Origin: Streptoalloteichus hindustanus
GTDB lineage: Bacteria > Actinomycetota > Actinomycetes > Mycobacteriales > Pseudonocardiaceae
Direction: 5' to 3'
Length of the DNA: 64,000 nt
Assembly (NCBI RefSeq): GCF_900129375.1
Contig: NZ_FQVN01000003.1
Coordinates: 310,001-374,000 of the forward strand
Position 1 is the stretch's first letter; every line of letters begins with the position of its first letter. A program made the translations under genes and the position numbers. This document shows, in pieces, positions 1-7,337 of this stretch. The notes under the pieces were generated by a model. That model worked only from the letters and a program-made list of their open reading frames with translations. It did not search any database and was not told the DNA's origin.

Positions 1-401
1 TCGGGGCGAGCGCGTTGTGGCGGTCGTGGCGGGACCGGGGCCGGGTCGGGGACGCCGGCGCGACGGCGCTCTCGGCGGAGGTCGTGGCGAGTGGCGCGCG
101 GCCGCTGGTCGCGTTCCGCTCCGGTCTGGTGACCAACCTGCTCAACCCCAAGGTCGGCGTGTTCTACATGTCGTTGCTGCCGCAGTTCCTGCCCGCAGGG
201 GGGAGCGGCGCGGCCGGCTGGGCGCTGCTGCTGATCGGCATCCACGTCAGCGCCGGCGCGGTGTGGCTGTCCGGTGTGGTCTGGCTGGCGGCCAGGGCGC
301 GCCGCCTTCTGGCCAGGGAGCGGGTGAAGCGGTGGCTGGACCGGGCCATGGCCGCGGTGCTGGTCGGCTTCGGTGTCCGGGTGGCGTTGGACGGTCGGTG
401 A
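1..401 (+). CDS. LysE/RhtB-family amino-acid exporter, C-terminal part (5' end outside window)
   Basis: Open from the window edge (codons begin at base 3) to a TGA at 399-401, so about 132 C-terminal residues are visible. The segment RSGLVTNLLNPKVGVFY is the conserved loop and helix of LysE/RhtB exporters, which have the GxxxNxxNPK signature. It is followed by a hydrophobic helix, a basic loop (RARRLLARERVKRW) and a last helix, the usual end of this six-helix inner-membrane family. Family members expel lysine, homoserine or threonine; the substrate cannot be told from this fragment. It lies 52 bp upstream of the Nei-type glycosylase on the same strand. The family assignment is firm; the real start is not visible. 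Confidence 0.85.
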   Translation, partial: GASALWRSWRDRGRVGDAGATALSAEVVASGARPLVAFRSGLVTNLLNPKVGVFYMSLLPQFLPAGGSGAAGWALLLIGIHVSAGAVWLSGVVWLAARARRLLARERVKRWLDRAMAAVLVGFGVRVALDGR

Positions 402-425
402 ACTCCACCTGATGGCTCCCGCGCA

Positions 426-438
426 TGTCGGTCCGACA
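426..438. promoter_or_regulatory. 13-bp palindrome just upstream of the nei-like gene
   Basis: TGTCGG-T-CCGACA is a perfect inverted repeat with a one-base centre, ending 15 bp before the GTG of the DNA glycosylase. Its place suggests an operator, but no cognate regulator is visible nearby. Chance occurrence is possible in such GC-rich DNA. Confidence 0.3.
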
Positions 439-453
439 CGACACACTTGAGCC

Positions 454-1314
454 GTGCCGGAGGGCGACACCGTCTACCTCGCCGGCCGGCGACTGCACAC
501 GGCGCTGGCCAGGCAACGCCTGACCAGGGGCGAGCTCCGACACCCCCGGCTGTCCACCGTGGACCTCGCCGGCCGGGTGGTGCTCTGCGTCCGCTCGGTC
601 GGCAAGCACCTGCTGTTCCGGTTCGACGACCAGACGACGCTGCACACCCACTTCCGGTTGGACGGCTCGTGGCACCTGTACCGGCCGGAGGAGCGGTGGC
701 GCGGACCCGCGCACCAGGTGCGCGCCGTGCTCGCCAACGAGCACCGCGTCGCGGTGGGCTTCCGCCTGCACGACATGGCGTTGCTGCCCACCGCGGAGGA
801 GTTCCGGCTCGTCGGCCACCTCGGCCCCGACCTGCTGGACCCGGTGTGGGGCCGCCAGCAGGAGGACGAGGCGGTCGAGCGGCTGCTGCGCGACCCGGAC
901 CGGGAGGTCGGTCTGGCCCTGTTGGACCAGACGGCCGTCGCCGGGCTGGGCAACCTCTACAAGACCGAGGTCTGCTTCCTGCTCGGCGTCTCGCCGTGGG
1001 CTCCGGTGTCCGATGTGGACGTCCGGGCGGCGGTGCGGTGGAGCCGCAAGCTGCTGCTGCGCAACGCGGCCCGGCCCGAGCAGTCGACCACCGGCGAACT
1101 GGGGCGCGACGCCCAGCACTGGGTGTTCGAGCGGACCGGGCGACCGTGCCGGCGGTGCGGCACCGCCGTGCGGACGGGCACGCAGGGCGAGGGCACGCGC
1201 GAGCGGGTGGCGTACTACTGCCCCCGCTGCCAGCACGGGCCCCGGCCCGCGCCGGCTGCCGGGGCCGCGGCTCAGGCGCCGGAGGCGGGGCGCAGCCGCC
1301 GCAGCAGCGGGTAG
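454..1314 (+). CDS. nei: Fpg/Nei-family DNA glycosylase/AP lyase (endonuclease VIII type, Nei2-like)
   Basis: Repairs oxidised bases by excision and strand cleavage. After Met removal the N-terminus is Pro2-Glu3 (PEGDT), the catalytic pair of the Fpg/Nei superfamily, which fixes the GTG at 454 as the start. The N-terminal beta-sandwich is followed by the helix-two-turn-helix segment GLALLDQTAVAGLGNLYKTE (about residues 150-170). A C-terminal zinc finger has Cys-x2-Cys at CRRC and CPRC. PEGDT rather than PELPE at the start points to the endonuclease VIII branch instead of MutM. At 286 residues it is of normal length. It ends tail-to-tail with the uracil permease, overlapping it by 43 bp. Confidence 0.9.
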   Translation: MPEGDTVYLAGRRLHTALARQRLTRGELRHPRLSTVDLAGRVVLCVRSVGKHLLFRFDDQTTLHTHFRLDGSWHLYRPEERWRGPAHQVRAVLANEHRVAVGFRLHDMALLPTAEEFRLVGHLGPDLLDPVWGRQQEDEAVERLLRDPDREVGLALLDQTAVAGLGNLYKTEVCFLLGVSPWAPVSDVDVRAAVRWSRKLLLRNAARPEQSTTGELGRDAQHWVFERTGRPCRRCGTAVRTGTQGEGTRERVAYYCPRCQHGPRPAPAAGAAAQAPEAGRSRRSSG

Positions 1315-2534
1315 AGGGCGATGATCCCCAGCGAGCCCCAGGCGATGCCACCCAGCTCGAGACCGCCGACGCTGAGCGTCAGGTTGCCGATGCCGGCGAT
1401 CAGCGCCGCCGCCACGACCATGAGGTTGACCGGCTCGGTGAGGTCGACCTTGTTGTCGATCCAGATCCGCACGCCGATCAGGCCGATCAGGCCGTAGAGC
1501 ACGAGCGTCGCGCCGCCGATCACGCCACCGGGGACGGTGAACACCAGCGCGTTGAACTTCGGCGAGAAGGACAGGACGATCGCGGCCACCGCCGCGACGA
1601 CGTAGGCCGCCGTCGAGTACACGCGGGTCGCGGCCATGACGCCGATGTTCTCCGCGTAGGTCGTGGTGCCCGAACCGCCGCCGAGGCCGGCGAGCGTCGT
1701 GGCGACGCCGTCCCCGATCAGCGCGTCGCCGGCGGCGGAGTCGAGGTTGCGGCCGGTCATCGCGGCCACCGCCTTGACATGGCCCACGTTCTCGGCGACC
1801 AGCACGACCACCACCGGCAGGACCAGCAGCACCACCGAGGGCCGCACCTGCGGGGTGGTCAGGTGCGGCAGGCCGAACCACGCGGCCTCCCGCAGGGCGT
1901 CCACCCGCTGCGGGTCCAGCCCGCCGGTCAGGGCGGCGAAGACCCAGCCCAGGACCACGCCGACCAGCACCGACACCCGGGACAGCAGGCCGCGGCCGAG
2001 CACGCCGACGCCGAGGATCGCGGCCAGGGTCACCAGGCCGACCAGCGGCTGGGTGGCGAAGGACTGGGTGGCCGCCGGGGCCAGGTTCAGGCCGATGAGC
2101 GCCACGACCGCGCCGGTGACCACCGGCGGCATCACCGCCTCCAGCAGCCGCACGCCCAGCGCCTTGACCGCGACGCCCACCACGACCAGCGCCAGGCCGG
2201 CGACGAGCACGCCGCCGAGCTGCTCCGCGGGGCCGGCCCCCGCCTTCTGCGCGGCCGCGAACGGCGCGAGGAAGGCGAAGGAGGAGCCCAGGTAGCTGGG
2301 GACCCGGTTCCGGGTGATGGCCAGGAAGAGCAGGGTGCCGACGCCGGAGAACAGCAGCGTCGTGGTCACCGGGAAGCCGGTGGTGACCGGCACCAGCAGG
2401 GTGGCCCCGAACATCGCGATGACGTGCTGGAGGCCGAGGCCCACGGTCAGCGGCCAGGTCAGCCGCTCGTCCGGGGCGACGACGGCGCCGTCGGCCACCC
2501 GACGTCCGTCGCCGTGCAGGGTCCACAGCGCCAC
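1272..2534 (-). CDS. uraA: Uracil/xanthine permease, NCS2 family (UraA-like)
   Basis: Proton-coupled nucleobase importer of the inner membrane, 420 residues with about 14 hydrophobic helices. NCS2 hallmarks visible are QHVIAMFGAT near the N-terminus, the half-helix PSYLGSSFAF, the glutamate-bearing VAENVGHVKA (about residue 240) and GGGSGTTTYAENIGV (about 290). The two glutamates are the substrate and proton ligands in UraA. The GTG start at 2534 has a GGGAGG ribosome site 5 bp upstream. A C-terminal LLRRLRPASGA tail overlaps the convergent nei gene. Uracil is the likeliest substrate; xanthine or uric acid cannot be excluded from sequence alone. Confidence 0.92.
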   Translation of the reverse strand: MALWTLHGDGRRVADGAVVAPDERLTWPLTVGLGLQHVIAMFGATLLVPVTTGFPVTTTLLFSGVGTLLFLAITRNRVPSYLGSSFAFLAPFAAAQKAGAGPAEQLGGVLVAGLALVVVGVAVKALGVRLLEAVMPPVVTGAVVALIGLNLAPAATQSFATQPLVGLVTLAAILGVGVLGRGLLSRVSVLVGVVLGWVFAALTGGLDPQRVDALREAAWFGLPHLTTPQVRPSVVLLVLPVVVVLVAENVGHVKAVAAMTGRNLDSAAGDALIGDGVATTLAGLGGGSGTTTYAENIGVMAATRVYSTAAYVVAAVAAIVLSFSPKFNALVFTVPGGVIGGATLVLYGLIGLIGVRIWIDNKVDLTEPVNLMVVAAALIAGIGNLTLSVGGLELGGIAWGSLGIIALYPLLRRLRPASGA

Positions 2535-3093
2535 AGGGCCCTCCCGTGCTCCGTTCGCTCCGCACCAGGTAGGAGCGATCCGGGGCAGGAAACTACCTGG
2601 TCATCACCCGAAATGACGAAAGATCGCAAACGGGGTGACACGCCCGGTGTGAGATCGCCACGGACAGTGCCGATTCCTGTGCGAGGCGCACCGGGGGCCA
2701 CCAGTTCGGGAAACCCGAATTCGGACACGACGACAGCCCAATGGCGCCGTTCTCGACACCCAGCGCCGGAAATGTCGGCCCCTGCCCGCATCCTCCCCGA
2801 CGAGGACTGGTGACGAGGGACCGCTCGGGCTGCCGAGACGGCGGATTCCTGGAGTGCGGCAGGGGATTCGCACGGCCGAGGTGGACGGGCGCGGGCGCGG
2901 CGGTGCGGGGCCGCGATCGCCATCCATCCGCCAGTCCGACAACCACGACGTTTTCCGGAAATCGCACACGGAGACCAGGATGACCAATCGGCCACCGAAA
3001 CACGACCGCACCGCACCGCAGTGGGGCTCCGCCGGACCACATCGGTTGATGTGCGGCGCCGCTCGTTATGAGATCAAGCACAATCGACGGGAG
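2535..3093. other. Non-coding gap between uraA and pspM, with overlapping palindromes
   Basis: About 560 bp with visibly lower GC than the flanking genes and no recognisable protein in any frame. It should hold the uraA promoter. TTCGGG-AAA-CCCGAA (2705-2719) is a perfect palindrome and shares bases with CCGAATTCGG (2715-2724), an operator-like arrangement about 170 bp upstream of the uraA start. I see no RNA gene. Confidence 0.4.
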
Positions 3094-3139
3094 AAGCCCC
3101 TGCTCCCGGTGGGGAATACTCCCCAGGAGACAGGGGCTT
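3094..3139 (-). terminator. Hairpin terminator after pspM
   Basis: AAGCCCCTG (3094-3102) pairs perfectly with CAGGGGCTT (3131-3139), with an inner CTCC/GGAG and GGGG/CCCC pairing. It begins 10 bp beyond the pspM stop. The following minus-strand sequence (CTCCCGTCGATTGTG) is only moderately T-rich. Confidence 0.6.
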
Positions 3140-3148
3140 GTCACCCGT

Positions 3149-4141
3149 TCAGGTGGTGTGGCCGAGTTCCCGCAGCGCGGCCGCGAGACCGGCGAGCCGG
3201 TCGGTGGCGTCCTCAAGCGCCTGCCGGGGCCCACTGCCCGCGCTGGCGGCGACGGCCCGCCCCGCGGCGACCACCAACCGCCCGTAGTCGTCCACACCCT
3301 CGTCGAGCTGGGCCCGCAGCCGCACCACGTCCTCCTCGAGCGCGTGGCGCTCGCTGGCAGGGGCGGCGTCCCTGGCCAGTTCCACCGCGCGCAGCCGCGC
3401 GGCGAGGCGGCGCAGCCCGTCCGCCACCTCCTTCGCGGAATCCCGGGTGTCCGCGACGGACTCCGCCGGGACCGCGGTCACGCCGTGCGAGTCGGGCACG
3501 GTGAGCTGGCGCAACAGCTCGGCGAGGCTCTGCTCGGCGCCGGCCAGTCGCTCCATCGGCTCCCTGGCCAACGAACCGACGGGAGGCAGCTCGGGCGGGC
3601 GCGCCGGCGCCTCCGGCAACGGCTCGCGGTGCAACCGCCGCGACCGCAGGCCCGCGCTCACCGCGAGCGCGGCGAACAGGGCAGTGGCGGCGCCGCCACC
3701 GACGATGAACGACTCGGGAGTGGCGCCGGTGACCACGGCCGTGGCGGTGGCCCCGCCGCTGATGCCGGCCACCCAGCCGCGGAAGCGGAGGGCGCGGCTG
3801 GCCCTGCGGCGCTGCCGCAGGGCCTTGGCCCGGGGGTCCTGCCACGCCGCCACCTTGCCGCGCAGCCCGTCCATGAGACTGCGGCCGACCTCGCCGACCA
3901 CCGGCGTGGCGGCCTGCGCCGCCTGCTTGACGACGTCTCTCGGGGCGGGCGCGGGAGGACTGACGTGCCGCCCGCGGAGCTGCTCCCGAACCTCACGGTG
4001 GTGCCTGCGGAGCTCCTCCCGCAGCGCGCCGTGCTGCGCGCGGAGATGCTCGCGCAGCTCGCCCTGGTGCCTGCGGACGTGCTCCCGCCACTCCTGCTTG
4101 GCCTGGCGGGCGATCTCCCGCCAGTCCTCCCCCGCCCCCAT
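3149..4141 (-). CDS. pspM: PspM-like envelope-stress membrane protein
   Basis: 330 residues. The N-terminal 60 residues are a highly charged helix rich in Arg, Glu and His (WREIARQAKQEWREHVRRHQ). A Pro-rich linker and two closely spaced hydrophobic helices follow at about residues 125-165 (GWVAGISGGATATAVVTGA, SFIVGGGAATALFAALAV). The rest is a long Arg/Ala/Glu coiled coil. This layout and the position 14 bp downstream of pspA match Rv2743c (PspM) of M. tuberculosis, the membrane partner of PspA in the actinobacterial phage-shock system. A PspN (Rv2742c) equivalent is not seen downstream. The call rests on synteny and topology more than on motifs. Confidence 0.75.
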   Translation of the reverse strand: MGAGEDWREIARQAKQEWREHVRRHQGELREHLRAQHGALREELRRHHREVREQLRGRHVSPPAPAPRDVVKQAAQAATPVVGEVGRSLMDGLRGKVAAWQDPRAKALRQRRRASRALRFRGWVAGISGGATATAVVTGATPESFIVGGGAATALFAALAVSAGLRSRRLHREPLPEAPARPPELPPVGSLAREPMERLAGAEQSLAELLRQLTVPDSHGVTAVPAESVADTRDSAKEVADGLRRLAARLRAVELARDAAPASERHALEEDVVRLRAQLDEGVDDYGRLVVAAGRAVAASAGSGPRQALEDATDRLAGLAAALRELGHTT

Positions 4142-4155
4142 GACCGCGGTACCGC

Positions 4156-4995
4156 TCAGGCCTGGCCGGGCTGCGGGTGCTGCTGGATGTTGGGCTGCGG
4201 CTGCGCGGGCTGCGGCGTGACGGCCTGCCCACCGGTGACCTGGCCGGCGGCGCCGGTGCCCGAGGCCAGCGAACCGCCGTGCAGCGAGGCGCGGATCTGC
4301 TCCAGGCGGGAGGCGCCGGCCATGTCGACGGTCGACTGCTGCACCTCCAGCATCCGGCCCTGCACGGAGTTCTGCGCGAGCTCGGCCTGGCCGACCGCGG
4401 TCGCGTAGCGCCGCTCGATCTTCTCCCGGACCTCCTCCAGCGACGGCGTGTTGCTGGGGGCGGCCAGCTCGGTCATCTGCCGCAGCGAGGAGGACACCTG
4501 CTCCTGCATCTTGGCCTGCTCGAGCTGGCTGAGCAGCTTGGTGCGCTCGGCGAGCTTCTGCTGGAGCACCATGGCGTTGCGCTCGACGGCCTGCTTGGCC
4601 TGCTCGGCGGCGCCCAGCGCCTGGTCGTGCAGGACCTTCAGGTCCTCGACGCTCTGCTCGGCGGTGACGAGCTGGGTGGCGAACGCCTGGGCGCTCTGCT
4701 CGTACTGCTGCGCCTTGGCCAGGTCGCCCTGGGCACGGGCCTGGTCGGCCATCACCAGCGCCTGCCGGGCCGAGGCCTGCAGCTTCTCAATCTCCCCGAG
4801 CTGCCGGTTCAGCTTCATCTCGAGCTGACGCTGGTTCCCGATCACGGCGGCGGCCTGCTGGGAGAGCGCCTGGTGCTGCCGCTGCGCCTCCTCGATGGCC
4901 TGCTGGATCTGCACCTTCGGGTCGGCGTGCTCGTCGATCTTCGACGAGAACGACGCCATCAGGTACTTCCAGAACTTCACGAACGCGTTGGCCAT
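4156..4995 (-). CDS. pspA: PspA/IM30 phage-shock protein (35-kDa antigen homologue)
   Basis: Peripheral membrane-binding ESCRT-III-like protein that guards membrane integrity. The ATG at 4995 gives [12 protein letters not shown] followed by [20 protein letters not shown], almost identical to the start of the mycobacterial 35-kDa antigen Rv2744c. The upstream open frame is therefore not coding. Residues about 25-225 are continuous coiled coil (Ala/Gln/Glu heptads); the last 50 are Gly/Pro/Gln-rich. Predicted length is 279 aa, close to the family. Ribosome site GGGGAGAAGG lies 11 bp before the ATG. It is followed by pspM, and preceded by a 441-bp gap holding its own SigE-type promoter rather than being fused to clgR. 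Confidence 0.93.
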   Translation of the reverse strand: MANAFVKFWKYLMASFSSKIDEHADPKVQIQQAIEEAQRQHQALSQQAAAVIGNQRQLEMKLNRQLGEIEKLQASARQALVMADQARAQGDLAKAQQYEQSAQAFATQLVTAEQSVEDLKVLHDQALGAAEQAKQAVERNAMVLQQKLAERTKLLSQLEQAKMQEQVSSSLRQMTELAAPSNTPSLEEVREKIERRYATAVGQAELAQNSVQGRMLEVQQSTVDMAGASRLEQIRASLHGGSLASGTGAAGQVTGGQAVTPQPAQPQPNIQQHPQPGQA

Positions 4996-5050
4996 ACCTC
5001 CGCCTGCCTTCTCCCCTACTTGCCCGATCTCGCGAGGCGTGTCGACCGGA

Positions 5051-5077
5051 CAACGAGCTGGTTCCGGTGCTGGTTCC
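5051..5077 (-). promoter_or_regulatory. ECF (SigE-type) promoter of pspA
   Basis: Read on the minus strand, GGAAC (5077-5073), an 18-bp spacer and GTTG (5054-5051, preceded by C) match the actinobacterial SigE/SigH-type consensus GGAAC-N17-19-(C/G)GTT. A second GGAACC lies inside the spacer (5065-5060). A transcript from here would have a leader of about 50 nt before the pspA ATG. In M. tuberculosis the homologous pspA is known to depend on SigE, which supports the call. Confidence 0.65.
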
Positions 5078-5276
5078 ATCGTGTCAGGTGCGCGTGACGG
5101 GTTCCACCGACCCCGGGACATCTCAGGGTTCCCCCTGATCTTCGAGGTCGACGCCGCGCTCGCGGCGGGCGCGGCTCCGCCCCCGGGTCCGCCGACCTGG
5201 CGAACTCCCCCTCGGTCGGACGGCCGGCGGGGAACGCCGCCGGGCGGGCGGGCCACAATCACCTGAACGGGGCCAG

Positions 5277-5303
5277 CACGTGGTGACGGCCTGTCACCAC
5301 GTG
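5277..5303. promoter_or_regulatory. 27-bp perfect palindrome in the clgR-pspA gap
   Basis: CACGTGGTGAC (5277-5287), a 5-bp centre GGCCT and GTCACCACGTG (5293-5303). The arms are perfect over 11 bp. There is no T-run on either side, and it sits about 200 bp upstream of the SigE-type promoter. It could be an operator of a dimeric regulator or an RNA hairpin. Which protein binds it is unknown. Confidence 0.5.
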
Positions 5304-5370
5304 GCAGCTTACTCACCCGGGCCGGCCCATGATCGAACGGTGACGGTTCGTGAGCCGACGGAGACCCGAA

Positions 5371-5410
5371 AGAAACACGTGGGCGAGCGGTCGGTCGACC
5401 GCTCGCCCAC
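5371..5410 (-). terminator. Intrinsic terminator of clgR
   Basis: GTGGGCGAGCGGTCG (5379-5393) and CGACCGCTCGCCCAC (5396-5410) are perfect complements separated by 2 bp. On the minus strand the hairpin is followed by GTGTTTCTTTC, a U-rich tail. It lies 26 bp past the clgR stop, so clgR and pspA are probably separate transcripts here. Confidence 0.85.
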
Positions 5411-5436
5411 CTCACGACGTCACCGGGGGACGGCCG

Positions 5437-5907
5437 TCAGGCCGCCACGATCACCTGCTTGCAGGTCGCGTTGAGCTGCTTGCCGCCCATCTGCGCCGTG
5501 CCGATCGAGGCCGGCAGCCGGTGGCTGAGGACGGGTTGCAACCGCAGGTCGGCCAGGTCCGTGCCGACGACGGCCGGCACGAGCTTGCCGGCCTCGGTCT
5601 CGCCGTCGCGGCCGGCGGCCGCCTCGCGGCCCTCGCCGGAGGCCGGGGCCGGCAGCACGGGGACGGCGGGCTCGCCACGCCGGATGTCCAGGGCGACGTT
5701 GTTGAGCAGCTCCGACAGCGGCAGTTCCAGGGCGGTGCAGATCGCCGCCAGCAGCTCGCTGGACGGCTCCTTGCGACCCCGCTCCACCTCGGACAGGTAC
5801 CCCAGGCTCACGCGGGCGGCGCGCGAGACCTCCCGCAGTGTGCGCCGTTGGGCGGTGCGGGTGCGGCGCAGCCGCTCGCCGATCGCCTCGCGCAGCAACA
5901 GGGCCAT
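5437..5907 (-). CDS. clgR: ClgR-type XRE transcriptional activator
   Basis: 156 residues with an N-terminal XRE helix-turn-helix at about 12-66 ([27 protein letters not shown] spans both helices). ClgR proteins activate clp protease genes and, in mycobacteria, the psp genes. The adjacent pspA/pspM identifies this as the Rv2745c equivalent. An Ala/Glu-rich linker leads to a conserved C-terminal region ending in ...CKQVIVAA. A terminal Ala-Ala of this kind is known as a Clp-recognised degron in Streptomyces ClgR/PopR, so proteolytic feedback is likely. The ATG at 5907 has an excellent AAGGAGG 7 bp upstream. A ClgR-type operator lies about 95 bp upstream. Confidence 0.9.
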   Translation of the reverse strand: MALLLREAIGERLRRTRTAQRRTLREVSRAARVSLGYLSEVERGRKEPSSELLAAICTALELPLSELLNNVALDIRRGEPAVPVLPAPASGEGREAAAGRDGETEAGKLVPAVVGTDLADLRLQPVLSHRLPASIGTAQMGGKQLNATCKQVIVAA

Positions 5908-6002
5908 CGCGCGCCTCCTTTCGGCCGGGCGCCGTCCGAGCCGACGCCCGTGTCGACCACGTTACCGATCGGGCACGACGCGCACAGCGAGATCACCCAA
6001 CC

Positions 6003-6019
6003 GTCCGCCCAGGGCGAAC
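6003..6019. promoter_or_regulatory. ClgR-type operator upstream of clgR
   Basis: GTCCGC-CCAGG-GCGAAC fits the ClgR operator GTTCGC-N5-GCGAAC with one mismatch, and the core CGC-Y-N-A-N-R-GCG described in corynebacteria. It is centred about 104 bp upstream of the clgR ATG, consistent with autoregulation. Confidence 0.65.
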
Positions 6020-6165
6020 GGTCCGCACGGGGCGTGACCGATCACCGAAGACGGGGACACGCACTACCAACGCTCGTGGGAGCCCCGTCGTTCCCCACGT
6101 CACGATGATCACTCGATGGTCGGCTGGCCACCGAGCCCCCACTACCGTCCGTGACCGAACGAGTG

Positions 6166-6693
6166 TCACCCGAGCGCGGAAGCCAGGAGGCGGACGGCCG
6201 ACCGCACCGCGCCGGCGCGCACCGACTGCCGATCACCGTCTACGGACACCGACCGCACGGTGACCCCCGGAGGGCCGGCCAGTCCGAGGTGCACGGTGCC
6301 GGGCGCGACGCCGTCCTGCGAGTCCGGCCCGGCCACCCCGGTCAGCCCCAGGCCCCAGGTCGCCGCGCACCGGCTCCGGGCGCCCGCCGCCAACCGCGCG
6401 GCGACCTCCGGGTGCACGGCGCCTTCCCGCGCCAGCAGCGCGGGGTCGACCCCGGCGAGGTCGGTCTTCAGGTCGGTGGCGTAGACGACCAGGCCGCCCC
6501 GGACGACCGCGCTCGCCCCGGGCACCGCGGTCAGCACCGCGCACACCAGACCGGCGGTCAACGACTCGGCCGTGGCGACGGTCTCGCCCCGGCGGCGCAG
6601 CCGCTCGACGACACCGACCAGCTCACCGGCCGGCAGCCCGACGATCCCCGGCAGCGGCCCGAGGTCCGGCTCGGCGGGACGGGAACCGGTCAC
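6166..6693 (-). CDS. cinA: CinA C-terminal-type nicotinamide-nucleotide amidase (PncC-like)
   Basis: Stand-alone CinA/PncC domain, 175 residues. It deamidates nicotinamide mononucleotide to nicotinate mononucleotide in NAD salvage. Family signatures are TVATAESLTAGLVCAVLT (catalytic Ser in AESxT), GGLVVYATDLKTDLAGV and LGLTGVAGP followed by GTVHLGLAGP. The N-terminal MoCF-like domain of full CinA is absent, as is usual in actinobacteria. Its GTG overlaps the pgsA stop (GTGA), so it is translationally coupled as the last gene of rimO-pgsA-cinA. The longer upstream open frame is the pgsA shadow. Confidence 0.9.
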   Translation of the reverse strand: MTGSRPAEPDLGPLPGIVGLPAGELVGVVERLRRRGETVATAESLTAGLVCAVLTAVPGASAVVRGGLVVYATDLKTDLAGVDPALLAREGAVHPEVAARLAAGARSRCAATWGLGLTGVAGPDSQDGVAPGTVHLGLAGPPGVTVRSVSVDGDRQSVRAGAVRSAVRLLASALG

Positions 6694-7337
6694 GACGCGC
6701 CGGTCGTGGCCCGGGCGCCGGCCCGCAGCCGAACCGCCCGCACGAGGTAGTCCACCCCGGTGACCACCGTGAGCAGCACGGCGACCCCCATGGCGGCGAC
6801 CAGCAGCGGGCCGAGCGCGGCCGGCAACGGCAGCAGGTACAGCCCGAGCGCGACCACCTGGGCCAGGGTCTTGGCCTTGCCGCCCCGGCTGGCCGCGATG
6901 ACCCCGTGCCGGATCACCCAGAACCGGAGCAGGGTCACCCCGACCTCCCTGACCGCGATCACGATCGTCACCCACCAGGGCAGATCGCCGAGCATGCTCA
7001 GCCCGACCAGGGCCGAGCCGATGAGCGCCTTGTCGGCGATCGGGTCGGCGATCTTGCCGAAGTCGGTGATGAGGCCGTGCCGCCGGGCCAGGTCGCCGTC
7101 GATCCGGTCGGTGATCGAGGCCACGGCGAACACGCCGCTGGCCACCAGCCGCCACAGCTGGTCGTGGCCACCCGCGGTGAACAACGTCAGCAGGAAGACC
7201 GGGACCAGCAGCAGCCGCGTCATGGTGAGCACGTTGGCCACGTTGAGCAGCGGCACCTGCCGCTGCGGCGCCGGCTGCCCGGAGCCCGGGGTGAGCTCCG
7301 CCGGGTGGTCTCCCGCACCGGCGCCGCCACCGGTCAC
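6690..7337 (-). CDS. pgsA: CDP-alcohol phosphatidyltransferase (PgsA-type)
   Basis: Integral membrane enzyme of phospholipid synthesis, by family and synteny (pgsA3/Rv2746c) CDP-diacylglycerol-glycerol-3-phosphate 3-phosphatidyltransferase. The full signature DGx2ARx8Gx3Dx3D is present, starting in [12 protein letters not shown] and ending DPIADK at about residues 78-100. It is preceded by [17 protein letters not shown], the usual first helix. About six hydrophobic helices follow and the protein is 215 aa long. The GTG at 7337 overlaps the rimO stop by 4 bp, and its own stop overlaps the cinA start. A Pro/Gly-rich N-terminal extension of about 25 residues is the only oddity. Confidence 0.92.
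   Translation of the reverse strand: MTGGGAGAGDHPAELTPGSGQPAPQRQVPLLNVANVLTMTRLLLVPVFLLTLFTAGGHDQLWRLVASGVFAVASITDRIDGDLARRHGLITDFGKIADPIADKALIGSALVGLSMLGDLPWWVTIVIAVREVGVTLLRFWVIRHGVIAASRGGKAKTLAQVVALGLYLLPLPAALGPLLVAAMGVAVLLTVVTGVDYLVRAVRLRAGARATTGAS

Noticed and set aside
447-2813. 788-codon plus-strand open frame over nei and uraA
   Set aside because: Out of frame with nei and antisense to uraA. No recognisable domain.
2459-3297. Minus-strand frames in the uraA-pspM gap
   Set aside because: Their products show no conserved motif and overlap each other. The region is less GC-rich and looks intergenic.
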